DNA from: Clostridia bacterium
Lineage (GTDB): Bacteria; Bacillota; Clostridia; TANB77; CAG-465
Reading direction: 5' to 3'
NCBI GenBank assembly: GCA_900772475.1
Contig: CAAHEI010000082.1
Coordinates: 1-48,563 of the forward strand
Length of the DNA stretch: 48,563 nt
Part shown: positions 1 to 8,829 of the stretch, in pieces
How the letters are laid out: each line of letters starts with the position of its first letter
Numbering within the stretch: position 1 is the first letter of the stretch
Position numbers and translations under genes: made by a program
The notes under the pieces: generated by a model
What the model saw: the letters and a program-made list of their open reading frames with translations, nothing else
Told to the model about the DNA's origin: nothing
Databases searched by the model: none

Positions 1-2624
1 ACTGTAATTGTGCCTGTTCCCCATGGAGTTTTAGTAGTATTATCAAAAGTAAATACTTGATTATCCTCTAAACCACTGATTGTTACAGTTTCTTTATCAA
101 CAACATTGATATAGAATGTTTTCTTTGCTTCAGCATATTCAGGAGTACCATCACCATTTATATCTTTTGCTGGTACTATAGCTGCAAGTTGAACTTGACC
201 TGCAGTTGCTCCAGCAGTAAATCCTGTTGTACTGTCAAAAGTTCCAGCTATTCCACTTTCAAATTTAATACTATAATCTGCATGATTACAATTTAATAAT
301 TCTTTAATTTTTTCTAATGTTAAAGTTTCACCAACTTTTACATATAAGTTTTTATTTACATTAACTGTTTGAAGTGCAGTTTCTACTTTTAATGTACCGT
401 TTATATGAGTACCAAAAGTATAGTTAGAAGTAATGTCTTTGGTATCTCTCATTACTTTAACATTGCTTACTACATTATCAGAAATTCCAACATATTTTTG
501 GCTACCTGTAATTGTAGCACTTAATACATCTCCTGTAAGTAAAACGCCATCAGTATATGTATAACTATTATTAGTTAAATCATCTCCATCATAAACTTTA
601 GTATCACCATTTGCAGTTACGACAATTGGAGTTGCAATTGGTGTAATAGTTAATGTTCCATTATCTACCTTTATATTATCAAAACATCCTGATCCATTAA
701 CTATTTCATAACCGGCTACGACATTATTGCCTGTTGTACTGTCTACAACGTCTCTTACTGTACCATTGATTCTTGCTTCTACATAGCCAATATTATTAGG
801 CAACGAAGGATTATCTAACAATGTACCTCCATAATAAACATAATATCCTGATTCTTTATGTTCGTTTCCATCATAAGTCCAAGAATTTGACTTTGGTACA
901 ATTTTAATTTCAGTATGATTTACAAAAATTTCAAAGTTTGCTATTTTATCTTCGGCTGTATAATTGTCGTTTACAACACGAAGTCTTACTTTGTACTTAC
1001 CAGCTGTTCTTGGTTTGGCTACACCTGACCAACTATCACTATCAGCTTTAGCGTATTCTATTCTTACATCATCTTTAGTAAGATATGCACCATAATCTAC
1101 AACATAATCTTTTGCAGTATCTCCATAAATCCAGCTTTCCATTGTAATATTGTGGTCAGTTATTTCTTTTTTATTAACCACCAAATTAACAGTTGTTGTA
1201 TATGTGTTATCACTCATATCGGTTACTGTTATGTTCGCAGTATATGTTCCAACTGGTAAGCCTGCTTTTGCTTTAATTTTCCAAGAAGTATCTGTTTCTC
1301 CAGAACTTAGTATCGCTTGATTTCCATTTTCAATTTGAAAATTTGCATTATCTACTGAAACATTCTTAATTTGTAAATCAGTTGCTCCTCTGTTATATAT
1401 TGAAATTTCTTTTATATCAGTAGAAGTTGTATATCCATAAATCTCACTTAAACTAACTTTTGTAACATCAAAGCCTGTTTTTTTTCTTACAATAATATCT
1501 CTAGGGTTTGCTGAATCAGTATAAAAAGCTGTTATTGCTGCAATTGATAACTCACCATCTGCTACAATTTGTTTGTACTTCCATCCATCATTCTCATCAG
1601 GTGCATAATATAATAATTCTGAATCATCTGAAATTGCATCTTTAATTTTTAAATCATTATTATAAATAACATGTACAATATTACCTGTATGTGGGAAAAT
1701 TTGCATTGTTTCTATTTTTAAATCTACTTTTACATCATCCTCATTAGATATAATGAAACTTGAGCCTGTAAATGTTGTGTCTTTTATTGTTAGATTATAA
1801 TTATCTTTTCCATCAAATACGTTACCCACACCATTTTCTCTTTCTACTTTTATTCCATCTACCAAAACCCCAATACTATGTTTTACGCTTGAATCATTTT
1901 CTTTAATAGTAAAAATATCATAATTTATATTATTATCATTTTTATAAACTTTTCCTGTTTTTCCTGCACTTGAATCAATTATTTTTAGTATTGCATTGTC
2001 ATGATATATTAGATTAATTGCTTTATCATCATTTATCGTTAATGTATTTCCATTTAAATCTAGTGTAGTATCCTTATATATGTTCCAATTTATTTCATTT
2101 GAATCCATATTAATGTCATTTTGTAATTTAATTACATCTGCTGATTCTTCTGCATTAGTCTTGTTCGTTGCATTAATAAACTCTGTTGCACTTGTAACTA
2201 AAACATTATTTTGAGCATCTGGATCAACTACATTTAATGTTACATTTGATGTCATAACAAGTCCAGACCAAGTAGTAACTGTTATTTTTCCTGTGTATTT
2301 TCCAGCAGAAAGTCCTGTTTTAGCTGATACACTATAATCTCCATAACTATCATATGCAGGATCAACATATCCAATAAATGTTCCATTAATGTTAAAAACA
2401 TCTTCGTTATCAACTTCAACTTTCATTATATTCCATGATTCAGTACCATTATTATGAATAATAATATTATTATTAGGTTCATCTGTATATCCAACATTGA
2501 CAGTCCCTAAATCAACGTCATATACTATACCAGATTCTGCAGCATTTATATTAGTAGTGCCCATTACTAAAAAAACTGCAAGTGTAAATAATGTTGCTAC
2601 TAAATATTTTGTTTTAATTTTCAT
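1..2624 (-). CDS. Secreted Ig/MBG-repeat surface adhesin, 3' end beyond the window
   Basis: Open on the minus strand from an ATG at 2624 (behind a GGGGAG ribosome site) to the window edge, 874 codons, with no stop reached. Residues 1-28 form a signal peptide ending near NINA. An Ig-like domain (about 30-125) recurs at about 385-481; both end in GKYTGKITV / GTYTANITV type strands. Between them (about 130-230) is a parallel beta-helix-like stretch with a TLDLNGNTLTI core. Two MBG/YDG-type domains follow (WIYGD near 490, WTYDG near 577), then a KVYDGDD domain near 655-730. Such repeats are typical of extracellular adhesins of gut Firmicutes. The C-terminal anchor lies outside the window. It is last in a four-gene minus-strand surface locus. 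The ligand cannot be read from sequence. Confidence 0.8.
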   Translation of the reverse strand, partial: MKIKTKYLVATLFTLAVFLVMGTTNINAAESGIVYDVDLGTVNVGYTDEPNNNIIIHNNGTESWNIMKVEVDNEDVFNINGTFIGYVDPAYDSYGDYSVSAKTGLSAGKYTGKITVTTWSGLVMTSNVTLNVVDPDAQNNVLVTSATEFINATNKTNAEESADVIKLQNDINMDSNEINWNIYKDTTLDLNGNTLTINDDKAINLIYHDNAILKIIDSSAGKTGKVYKNDNNINYDIFTIKENDSSVKHSIGVLVDGIKVERENGVGNVFDGKDNYNLTIKDTTFTGSSFIISNEDDVKVDLKIETMQIFPHTGNIVHVIYNNDLKIKDAISDDSELLYYAPDENDGWKYKQIVADGELSIAAITAFYTDSANPRDIIVRKKTGFDVTKVSLSEIYGYTTSTDIKEISIYNRGATDLQIKNVSVDNANFQIENGNQAILSSGETDTSWKIKAKAGLPVGTYTANITVTDMSDNTYTTTVNLVVNKKEITDHNITMESWIYGDTAKDYVVDYGAYLTKDDVRIEYAKADSDSWSGVAKPRTAGKYKVRLRVVNDNYTAEDKIANFEIFVNHTEIKIVPKSNSWTYDGNEHKESGYYVYYGGTLLDNPSLPNNIGYVEARINGTVRDVVDSTTGNNVVAGYEIVNGSGCFDNIKVDNGTLTITPIATPIVVTANGDTKVYDGDDLTNNSYTYTDGVLLTGDVLSATITGSQKYVGISDNVVSNVKVMRDTKDITSNYTFGTHINGTLKVETALQTVNVNKNLYVKVGETLTLEKIKELLNCNHADYSIKFESGIAGTFDSTTGFTAGATAGQVQLAAIVPAKDINGDGTPEYAEAKKTFYINVVDKETVTISGLEDNQVFTFDNTTKTPWGTGTIT

Positions 2625-2660
2625 AATTTCTCCCCTTTTTTATTTTAAATATCATATATT

Positions 2661-3093
2661 TTATTTACTTTCCTGTGGTATCTCTATCTTCATAAGTTCC
2701 TCATAATTAGATATTTCATAATTTACATTGTCTTTATGATAATATTTTCCTTGAAAACAATATGTTAATACTGTTCCATCATAAAATTTTAAAATATATA
2801 TTTTAGAATCATCACTGAATATAACATTTGTTTTATCTTTAATCTCAATTTTGCTAAGTGCGTTTACAATTTTTTCAATTAGATATTTTTCTTCTGTCTT
2901 ATAACAAATATATCCACCCTCTGTTTCTTCTTTCATTTCAACATACATAATATTATCTACATTACTAGGAACATTACCCACAGTTTTGGCTTCATCTATT
3001 TTTTTATTATTTAAAAAAAAACATAACTAAAAATAGAATTAAAAATAATATTATAATAATTATTATACTTGAAAATAAAATCTTTTTTTTCAT
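2661..3093 (-). pseudogene. Small membrane-anchored protein, disrupted by one frameshift in a T9 tract
   Basis: An ATG at 3093 opens a typical membrane anchor (MKKKILFSSI then an Ile/Leu-rich segment) that meets a stop within ten codons of a run of nine Ts (minus strand, 3013-3021). With one T fewer the frame continues through LNNKKIDEAK into an intact soluble domain ending at 2661, for a 143-aa protein. Read alone, the downstream part could only start from a GTG at 2981 without a ribosome site. The protein looks like a single-pass anchor plus a small extracytoplasmic domain of unknown family. It sits between two surface-protein genes, with 15 bases before it and 36 after. The indel may be a sequencing error or slippage-driven on/off variation. 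Confidence 0.7.
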
Positions 3094-3108
3094 TTCAAAT
3101 TCAATCCT

Positions 3109-4230
3109 TTATTTTTCAATATAACCACTAGTTTTTTGAGTATACATATCATCTGTAACAGATTTATACCTTTCCCCTTTATAATCATCAGTAAAACCAT
3201 TATATGCTTTATATATATCCCCGGTATCTGTATCATATACTCTTTCATAGCCAAGTGTTGCATCACTTTGTTTTTGACTCATAATATCATATGACTTACT
3301 TCTATTTTCCCATGCACTCATATATGAATCAAATGATTTTTGTATTGAAGCATTTAATTCAAGAGCTTGTTTTGTCTGGGCATTACCATTATCAATTGTT
3401 TGTTTAACATAGCTTTGGCTAAACTCTATTGAATTAACAGATTCTAATAATATATCCTTGTAATCTATAAATTCATTTTTCTCTGCAGTTATTGCCATTA
3501 TATCATATACCATATAGTAAAGCATATCTACTCCACCTTGGTATTGATTGCCAAAATTTACAACAGACGCCATAAACATACCTTCTCCATCTTTTGAATT
3601 ATCCCCAGTAAATGTGGCTCTTAATACTTTACTATCTAATGCTACACTTTTCATACTTGCATTAGAATCAAATTGCTCTTGTTTAGCGAAGTTATTAAAT
3701 TTTGGGAACTTAAAAGAACTTAATGTCGGTTCAATTGAATTTAAATACGAACTTATTTCTCCAAATTTATTATAAAAACCTTCTGTAGTTGGATTTTCTA
3801 AGACTACTGCATCTGCAAATAATTTATATTGTGAATTATTTCCACTCATACTATAATAATTTTGCCAAAAGCTTTTTGCAGATGAGGATTTTAATAATGG
3901 CTGTATTTTTAACATTAAGAATACTTGGTTATTTGTATTTTGTGGGTCATATGCTCTAATTGCGTAAAAAATCCCCATACCACCAGCTTCAACTGTCCAT
4001 CCCTTAGGTTTTTTCATTGAGAAATTGTCGGTTTTATACTCTTCTAATGTAAGTTTGCTTATTTCACTTTCAACTACTTTTACATTCTCCTTTTTTGTAT
4101 TTTCCTTTTTTCCTTCCACATTATCACTTCCTTTGCTAACTTTAATAAGCAATATGCCAAGAACAATAATCACTACTACCAATGAAATGGAAATTATAAT
4201 CCAAACTTTATTTTTGTTTATTTTTTCCAT
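3109..4230 (-). CDS. Membrane-anchored extracytoplasmic protein of unknown function
   Basis: 373 aa behind AAAAGGAGG. Residues 10-32 are one hydrophobic helix (IIISISLVVVIIVLGILLI), preceded by Lys and Asn, so the rest should lie outside the membrane. A Lys/Glu-rich linker (about 35-60) leads to a segment reading NFSMKKPKGWTVEAGG, which resembles the strand pattern of PsbP/lipoprotein-like domains. The last 60 residues contain YDTDTGDIYKAYNGF, a Tyr/Asp-rich module seen in uncharacterised Clostridial proteins. I do not recognise a family with certainty. It lies between the NPQTG wall protein and the frameshifted small anchor gene and is probably co-transcribed with both. Confidence 0.75.
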   Translation of the reverse strand: MEKINKNKVWIIISISLVVVIIVLGILLIKVSKGSDNVEGKKENTKKENVKVVESEISKLTLEEYKTDNFSMKKPKGWTVEAGGMGIFYAIRAYDPQNTNNQVFLMLKIQPLLKSSSAKSFWQNYYSMSGNNSQYKLFADAVVLENPTTEGFYNKFGEISSYLNSIEPTLSSFKFPKFNNFAKQEQFDSNASMKSVALDSKVLRATFTGDNSKDGEGMFMASVVNFGNQYQGGVDMLYYMVYDIMAITAEKNEFIDYKDILLESVNSIEFSQSYVKQTIDNGNAQTKQALELNASIQKSFDSYMSAWENRSKSYDIMSQKQSDATLGYERVYDTDTGDIYKAYNGFTDDYKGERYKSVTDDMYTQKTSGYIEK

Positions 4231-4300
4231 AACTTGCCTCCTTTTAAATTAATGTTTAAAAATTATTGATTTATTGCATATATAATATAGTTGTTAATAA

Positions 4301-5647
4301 CTAGTCCTTACGCATATTTATATGTTTTTTTCTATTAATTACTAATGTTGTAATTATTCCTGATATGCTAACTATTAACATTACAATATATATAATTGTA
4401 CTATCTCCTGTTTGAGGATTTTTTTCATTATTTATATTTTGATTCTGGTTTACATTTCCTTCGCCTTTATCATCTTCTAAGTTTGTGTCTTGTTGTTTTT
4501 CTTTAATTTCAAATTTAGTTATAGCTTCCCCTCCATCACTAAATACTACTTTTAAAGTATGTTCTCCAACAGGTAATTCATCCATATATTCTTTTTTAAA
4601 TGTTATAATTGTACTTCCGCTCTCAGATGTATAATTATCGCCATATACTAATGTTCCCTCAATATACACTTTATTATCAAACAATCCATAATCTGCATCT
4701 ATTCTAAATTTTGCACTGTTTGATTCACCTTTTATGTATTTTTGATCAGCTCCCTCAATAAACTTATACTCTTTTTTCTCTACTTCATCATTTAAATATT
4801 TAAAAGTAAAATTATAAGTACATTTAGTATAGTAGTCAGTTCTTGTTTCATTTATAATATCATCATCTGACCCATCAAACTGTAATTTTGAACCTGTATA
4901 TTTAGTATGAAGTCCTTTAACGTTTTCTTCTTTTTTAGTACCTACATTTACAGCTGTAAGTATTGCTTTATTTTCTGACCTATTTCCAACAATTTTTATA
5001 ACAGCTACACTTTCATTATTTGTTACTAATAGGCTTTCATTGAATTTTTGGTAATATAGTGTTTTATCTAGATCTGCAAATGATTTTAATCCTTCTGTTA
5101 ACTCATCATCCTTAGAAAAATCAATTATATATTCTTTCCCATTTGTTAAATCAATTGTTCCTGTTGATGATGTATTAGTATAAATGTTTTCAACTTTTGT
5201 ATTAACAACTGCTCCTTTTCGTGAAAGATTAATATTTAATATTCCATTAAATTTACTTGATTCTAATTTAAATGTATATTTAGTATCACCTATTATTTTT
5301 GTCATAGGATAATACCAATTATTAATATTTAATTTCACTGATAAACGGCCTGCAATGCTTCCAGTATCTTCGTCTGCAATTTCTTGAACTAAAAATTTAT
5401 AGTCTGCTTCGTTTAAATCAATTGTCATATTATTTGAAATATTAACAATTAATTCATCTCCCTTAAACAATTGTAATTTTCCAACTTTACTATACTCTAC
5501 GTAATCATCATGAATTATTCCGCCATCAAAATTTAGTGTTACTTCATTTTTTGTTTGTGCATATACATTGTTTGTAAATGCCAAAGGAATTGATCCTAAT
5601 GCTAAACAAAATATAAATAACATTGATAATAATTTTATTTTTTTCAT
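4301..5647 (-). CDS. Cell-wall-anchored surface protein with NPQTG sorting signal
   Basis: 448 aa. A signal peptide (1-30, cut near VYA/Q) begins the protein and a complete sortase-type sorting signal ends it: NPQTG at 410-414, a hydrophobic stretch (IIYIVMLIVSISGIITTLVI), then RKKH. A low-complexity Asn/Gln/Glu linker precedes the signal. The body is rich in beta-strand patterns without a named domain. NPQTG-like motifs are common sortase substrates in Clostridia. It is the first gene of the minus-strand surface locus and is divergent from the tandem-HTH regulator, with 181 bp between them. No sortase is visible in the window. Start ATG at 5647 has a GAGGG ribosome site. Confidence 0.85.
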   Translation of the reverse strand: MKKIKLLSMLFIFCLALGSIPLAFTNNVYAQTKNEVTLNFDGGIIHDDYVEYSKVGKLQLFKGDELIVNISNNMTIDLNEADYKFLVQEIADEDTGSIAGRLSVKLNINNWYYPMTKIIGDTKYTFKLESSKFNGILNINLSRKGAVVNTKVENIYTNTSSTGTIDLTNGKEYIIDFSKDDELTEGLKSFADLDKTLYYQKFNESLLVTNNESVAVIKIVGNRSENKAILTAVNVGTKKEENVKGLHTKYTGSKLQFDGSDDDIINETRTDYYTKCTYNFTFKYLNDEVEKKEYKFIEGADQKYIKGESNSAKFRIDADYGLFDNKVYIEGTLVYGDNYTSESGSTIITFKKEYMDELPVGEHTLKVVFSDGGEAITKFEIKEKQQDTNLEDDKGEGNVNQNQNINNEKNPQTGDSTIIYIVMLIVSISGIITTLVINRKKHINMRKD

Positions 5648-5735
5648 TATTTTCCCTCTTTTCTACCTTTATAATATATATTATTATTTCTCATACTTGT
5701 TATTTTATCATATGTTTTCTTATTTGTTGTATTTT

Positions 5736-5764
5736 TTACCAATTTTTCCGTGCCATTTTGGTAA
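5736..5764. promoter_or_regulatory. Inverted repeat in the divergent surface-locus/regulator promoter region
   Basis: TTACCAA at 5736-5742 and TTGGTAA at 5758-5764 form perfect 7-bp arms around a 15-bp spacer and end directly against the -35 box of the regulator promoter. The position suits an operator, possibly for autoregulation by the adjacent HTH protein. Short arms in AT-rich DNA make this tentative. Confidence 0.3.
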
Positions 5765-5793
5765 TTGATTTTTTTTAAATTCTATGATATGAT
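5765..5793 (+). promoter_or_regulatory. Sigma-A promoter of the tandem-HTH regulator
   Basis: TTGATT at 5765-5770, 17-bp spacer, TATGAT at 5788-5793, about 35 bp before the ATG. The ribosome site AGGAGG follows at 5818-5823. Confidence 0.7.
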
Positions 5794-5828
5794 TTTACCT
5801 AAAGAAAAAATTTATTTAGGAGGTTTTT

Positions 5829-7556
5829 ATGACTTTTTCAGAGCAATTAAATAATTATATAATGAAATTTGAATGTTCTTCTTTAGACTTGGTAATAGCA
5901 TCTGATTTATCTTCTACTGTTATTAGTCGTTATCGCAGTGGCGAAAGAACACCAAATATAAAAAGTAAACAATTTGAAAATATAGTTAATGGTTTATATA
6001 AAATTAGTATTAATTCAAAAATAAATATATCAAAAGAAGAAATATATAATAGTTTAGCTAATACTTTAAACGATGTTATTATTGATTTTGAACAATTAAG
6101 AAAAAATTTTAATGAGCTTGTTGCAACATTAAATATTAACATTGCTGACTTATCTAGATTTATCAACTATGATGCTTCTTTTATTTCTAAAATACGAAAT
6201 GGTAGTAGAACACCATCAAAACCTAAAAACTTTACACAAGGAGTATGTAATTATATTGTAACAAAATACAAATCAGATGATGATAAAAAAGCAATTTCTA
6301 TACTTATAAATTGTACATTAAAAGACTTAAAAGAAAAGTCAAATTACTACTTAAAATTGGAAGAATGGCTTTCAACAAATTCATGCAAAGGCCATAACTA
6401 TATAAATGATTTTTTAAATAATTTAGATTCTTTTAACCTAAACGAATATATAAAAGCGATACATTTTGATGAAATGAAAATTCCTTTTGTCCCCTTTTAT
6501 AAACCATCTTCTAAAACATACTATGGAATAGAAGAAATGAAAAAAGGTGAACTTGATTTTTTTAAAGCATCTATATTTTCCAAATCTAAGGGAACTGTTT
6601 TTATGTGTAGTGATATGCCAATGGAAGATATGGCCAAGGATGTTGAGTTTGGTAAAAAATGGATGTTTGCTATTGCAATGATGTTAAAAAAAGGTCTACA
6701 TTTAAATATAATACATAACCTAGATAGGCCTTTTAATGAAATGATGTTAGGACTAGAAAGTTGGATCCCTATTTATATGACAGGTCAAATTTCTCCATTC
6801 TTTTTAAAGGGAACTCCAAATTCTGTTTATTGCCATTTCAATTATGTATCAGATAATGTAGCTCTTGGAGGAGAATGTATAAATGGATATCATGATAATG
6901 GAAAATACACTTTATATACTTCAAAAAGGGATATTTTATATTATAAAGAAAAAGCTAAGTGCTTACTTAATAAAGCGACACCTCTTATGGAAATTTATAA
7001 AGAAGAAAATAAAAATGCCTTTAATGCCTTTTTATCTTCCTATTCCAAATTAAAAGCTAACCGAAGAAGAATTCTGTCATCCCCTCCTATCCATACGATT
7101 TCTGATAAATTGCTTTTAAAAATTCTAAAACATAACAATATTTCGGATGAAAATATCAAAAAAATTAAATTATCAGTAAAAGAGGAAAAACAGATAATGG
7201 ACACTATACTAAAATATAATATTGTTAAAGATGAATTACCAGAGATTTCAAAAGAAGAATTTGATAACATTTCTCCTACTCTTTTCCTTTCAAATTGCTT
7301 TTTTGAAAATAAAATTTACTATACCTATGAAGAATATATAGAGCATTTAAATTTAACAAAATGTTATGTGAAAAACAATAAGAATTATAAATTAAGTACA
7401 AATAATATACACACTTTTAAAAATATACAGATTTTAATTTGTGAAAAAAATTGGGTCATGGTCTCAAAAGTAAATAACCCATCTATACATTTTATCATCC
7501 GTCATCCAAGTTTGAGAAATGCTATTGAAAATTTTATTCCTCCAGTTGTGGAATAA
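5829..7556 (+). CDS. Tandem helix-turn-helix (XRE-like) regulator with large unknown C-terminal domain
   Basis: 575 aa behind AGGAGG. Two XRE-like helix-turn-helix units lie at the N-terminus: residues about 15-50 (ending ISRYRSGERTP) and about 100-140 (ending ISKIRNGSRTP). The repeated ISxxRxGxRTP hallmark suggests internal duplication. The remaining 420 residues match no domain I know and contain no obvious membrane segment, so it is likely a cytoplasmic sensor or effector domain. It is divergent from the surface locus, which makes that locus its most likely target (inference from position only). It is far larger than ordinary XRE repressors. Activator or repressor cannot be decided. Confidence 0.7.
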   Translation: MTFSEQLNNYIMKFECSSLDLVIASDLSSTVISRYRSGERTPNIKSKQFENIVNGLYKISINSKINISKEEIYNSLANTLNDVIIDFEQLRKNFNELVATLNINIADLSRFINYDASFISKIRNGSRTPSKPKNFTQGVCNYIVTKYKSDDDKKAISILINCTLKDLKEKSNYYLKLEEWLSTNSCKGHNYINDFLNNLDSFNLNEYIKAIHFDEMKIPFVPFYKPSSKTYYGIEEMKKGELDFFKASIFSKSKGTVFMCSDMPMEDMAKDVEFGKKWMFAIAMMLKKGLHLNIIHNLDRPFNEMMLGLESWIPIYMTGQISPFFLKGTPNSVYCHFNYVSDNVALGGECINGYHDNGKYTLYTSKRDILYYKEKAKCLLNKATPLMEIYKEENKNAFNAFLSSYSKLKANRRRILSSPPIHTISDKLLLKILKHNNISDENIKKIKLSVKEEKQIMDTILKYNIVKDELPEISKEEFDNISPTLFLSNCFFENKIYYTYEEYIEHLNLTKCYVKNNKNYKLSTNNIHTFKNIQILICEKNWVMVSKVNNPSIHFIIRHPSLRNAIENFIPPVVE

Positions 7557-7698
7557 AAATGTAGGCCTTTTTAGTTAATATTATATTTATATATCACCTT
7601 AAATTACATTAATATAATTATGTATAAAAATATATTAATATTTTGAATATCAATAAAATAAAAATGCATAATATAACTATATTAATAGAGGTGATTTT

Positions 7699-8496
7699 TT
7701 GAACAAAAAAACAGTAATAATAACTGGAGCAGGCTCTGGTCTTGGAAGAGAGGCTGCTATAGAACTTGCAAAAAGAGGCCATAGTGTAATTGCAACGACA
7801 ATGTATGAAAAACAAGCACAAGAAATTAATACTCTTGCAAATGACAGAAAAATTGATTTAAAATCTTTTAAACTTGATATTAATTTAGAAAGTGACAGAA
7901 ACAAGTTAAAAGATTTAGAATTTGATGTTTTAATAAACAATGCAGCAATTGGAGATTCAGGTTCAATTGCAGATATCTCAGTAGATAGAATTGAAAATGT
8001 ATTTGAGACAAATGTTTTTTCAAATATAAAAATAACACAAGTAGCATTAAAAAACATGATTGAAAATAAAAGAGGTAGAGTCATTTTTCTATCTTCACTT
8101 GCTGGTAGAATTTCAATTCCATTCTTAGGTCCATACTGTGCCTCAAAATTTGCAATTGAAGGATTTGCATCATCACTTAGAAAAGAAATGAAAAAACTAG
8201 ATGATGTAAACATTCAAATTGGCATAATAGAGCCAGGGGCTTATGCCACTGGCTTTAATAAGGAGAATAATGAGAAAAAATATGAATGGATGTATAAAGA
8301 TTCATATTTTAAATATAAATGGAAAGATATAAAGGAAAAAGAAACAAAGTATTGGAATTTTATAGAAAAGAAAAATTTCAATTCTATAATAAAGCAATAC
8401 ATACATTCAGTTGAAGATAGAAAATTAAAATTTAGATATACAGCTCCAAGAACTCAATCTTTTATAATTCAATTACAAAGAATATTTGGGCTTTAA
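7699..8496 (+). CDS. Short-chain dehydrogenase/reductase (SDR)
   Basis: 265 aa. Classical SDR signatures: dinucleotide-binding TGAGSGLG near residue 10, NNAAIG in place of NNAG near 83, catalytic Ser in LSSLAG, and YCASK supplying the Tyr/Lys pair. The last 60 residues are Lys-rich and diverge from typical SDRs. The start is TTG at 7699, because GAGGTG lies 5 bp upstream and no nearer ATG keeps the nucleotide-binding strand. It acts as an NAD(P)-dependent oxidoreductase; the substrate cannot be inferred. It stands alone and is closed by a clear terminator. Confidence 0.85.
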   Translation: MNKKTVIITGAGSGLGREAAIELAKRGHSVIATTMYEKQAQEINTLANDRKIDLKSFKLDINLESDRNKLKDLEFDVLINNAAIGDSGSIADISVDRIENVFETNVFSNIKITQVALKNMIENKRGRVIFLSSLAGRISIPFLGPYCASKFAIEGFASSLRKEMKKLDDVNIQIGIIEPGAYATGFNKENNEKKYEWMYKDSYFKYKWKDIKEKETKYWNFIEKKNFNSIIKQYIHSVEDRKLKFRYTAPRTQSFIIQLQRIFGL

Positions 8497-8504
8497 CTAT
8501 GTAT

Positions 8505-8533
8505 GAAAAGCTATTTCTAGCTTTTCTTTTTTT
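8505..8533 (+). terminator. Intrinsic terminator after the SDR gene
   Basis: GAAAAGCTA and TAGCTTTTC form a hairpin with a short loop followed by a T7 run. The T run overlaps the stop codon of the convergent cysteine-rich gene. Confidence 0.8.
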
Positions 8534-8723
8534 AGCAGTTATAATTTCCTATATTTTCTTCAAAACAACAGCAGCAACATTTTGGTTCTGGTCTAGGGCA
8601 ACATATCTCTTTACTTTGACAGCAGCATCCACATTGGTTTTTTTGAACATTGCATTGACATTCACAACTATTCCAATTGTTTTGATAGTATCCACATCCT
8701 GTATTTTTATTGCAATTACACAT
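8532..8723 (-). CDS. Cysteine-rich 63-aa microprotein (18 Cys)
   Basis: Starting at ATG 8723 (GGAGGG 11 bp upstream), the product is 63 aa with 18 cysteines (29%), including CECQC, CGCCC and a run of five Cys near the C-terminus. It has no signal peptide or membrane segment. The reading frame could be extended upstream to 8768, but that adds residues encoded by the inverted repeat and lacks a ribosome site. The composition resembles metallothionein-like or spore-coat-type cysteine-rich proteins, without recognisable family similarity. A metal-binding or disulfide-crosslinked structural role is inference. It is convergent with the SDR and lies just downstream of the terminator of a gene-free transcript. 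Confidence 0.6.
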   Translation of the reverse strand: MCNCNKNTGCGYYQNNWNSCECQCNVQKNQCGCCCQSKEICCPRPEPKCCCCCFEENIGNYNC

Positions 8724-8743
8724 TAACTTTATTTCCCTCCTTT

Positions 8744-8777
8744 TATATATTAGTGTATATTTCAACACTAATATATA
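8744..8777. promoter_or_regulatory. Perfect 13-bp inverted repeat in front of the cysteine-rich gene
   Basis: TATATATTAGTGT (8744-8756) and its exact complement (8765-8777) flank an 8-bp spacer, just upstream of the GGAGGG ribosome site. It could be a repressor operator or a 5'-UTR hairpin. On the minus strand CATATTATA (8774-8782) overlaps its outer end and matches a sigma-K-like -10 pattern (CATAnnnTA), but no convincing -35 accompanies it. Confidence 0.5.
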
Positions 8778-8803
8778 ATATGAATATTTAAAAAAATTGA
8801 TAC

Positions 8804-8829
8804 AAAAAAGACTAGGAATTAACCTAGCC
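8804..8829 (-). terminator. Intrinsic terminator of a gene-free minus-strand transcript
   Basis: On the minus strand GGCTAGG and CCTAGTC form a 7-bp stem (one G-U pair) around TTAATT, followed by T6. No conventional minus-strand gene lies upstream for over 800 bp, so it should end the transcript starting near 9325. Confidence 0.75.

Noticed and set aside
2661..2981. Separate 106-aa gene starting at GTG 2981
   Set aside because: No ribosome site, and the frame continues upstream through a one-base homopolymer shift into a membrane anchor.
8499..8726. Plus-strand hydrophobic 75-aa ORF opposite the cysteine-rich gene
   Set aside because: It starts inside the SDR terminator, has no ribosome site, and is the antisense of a Cys-codon-rich frame.
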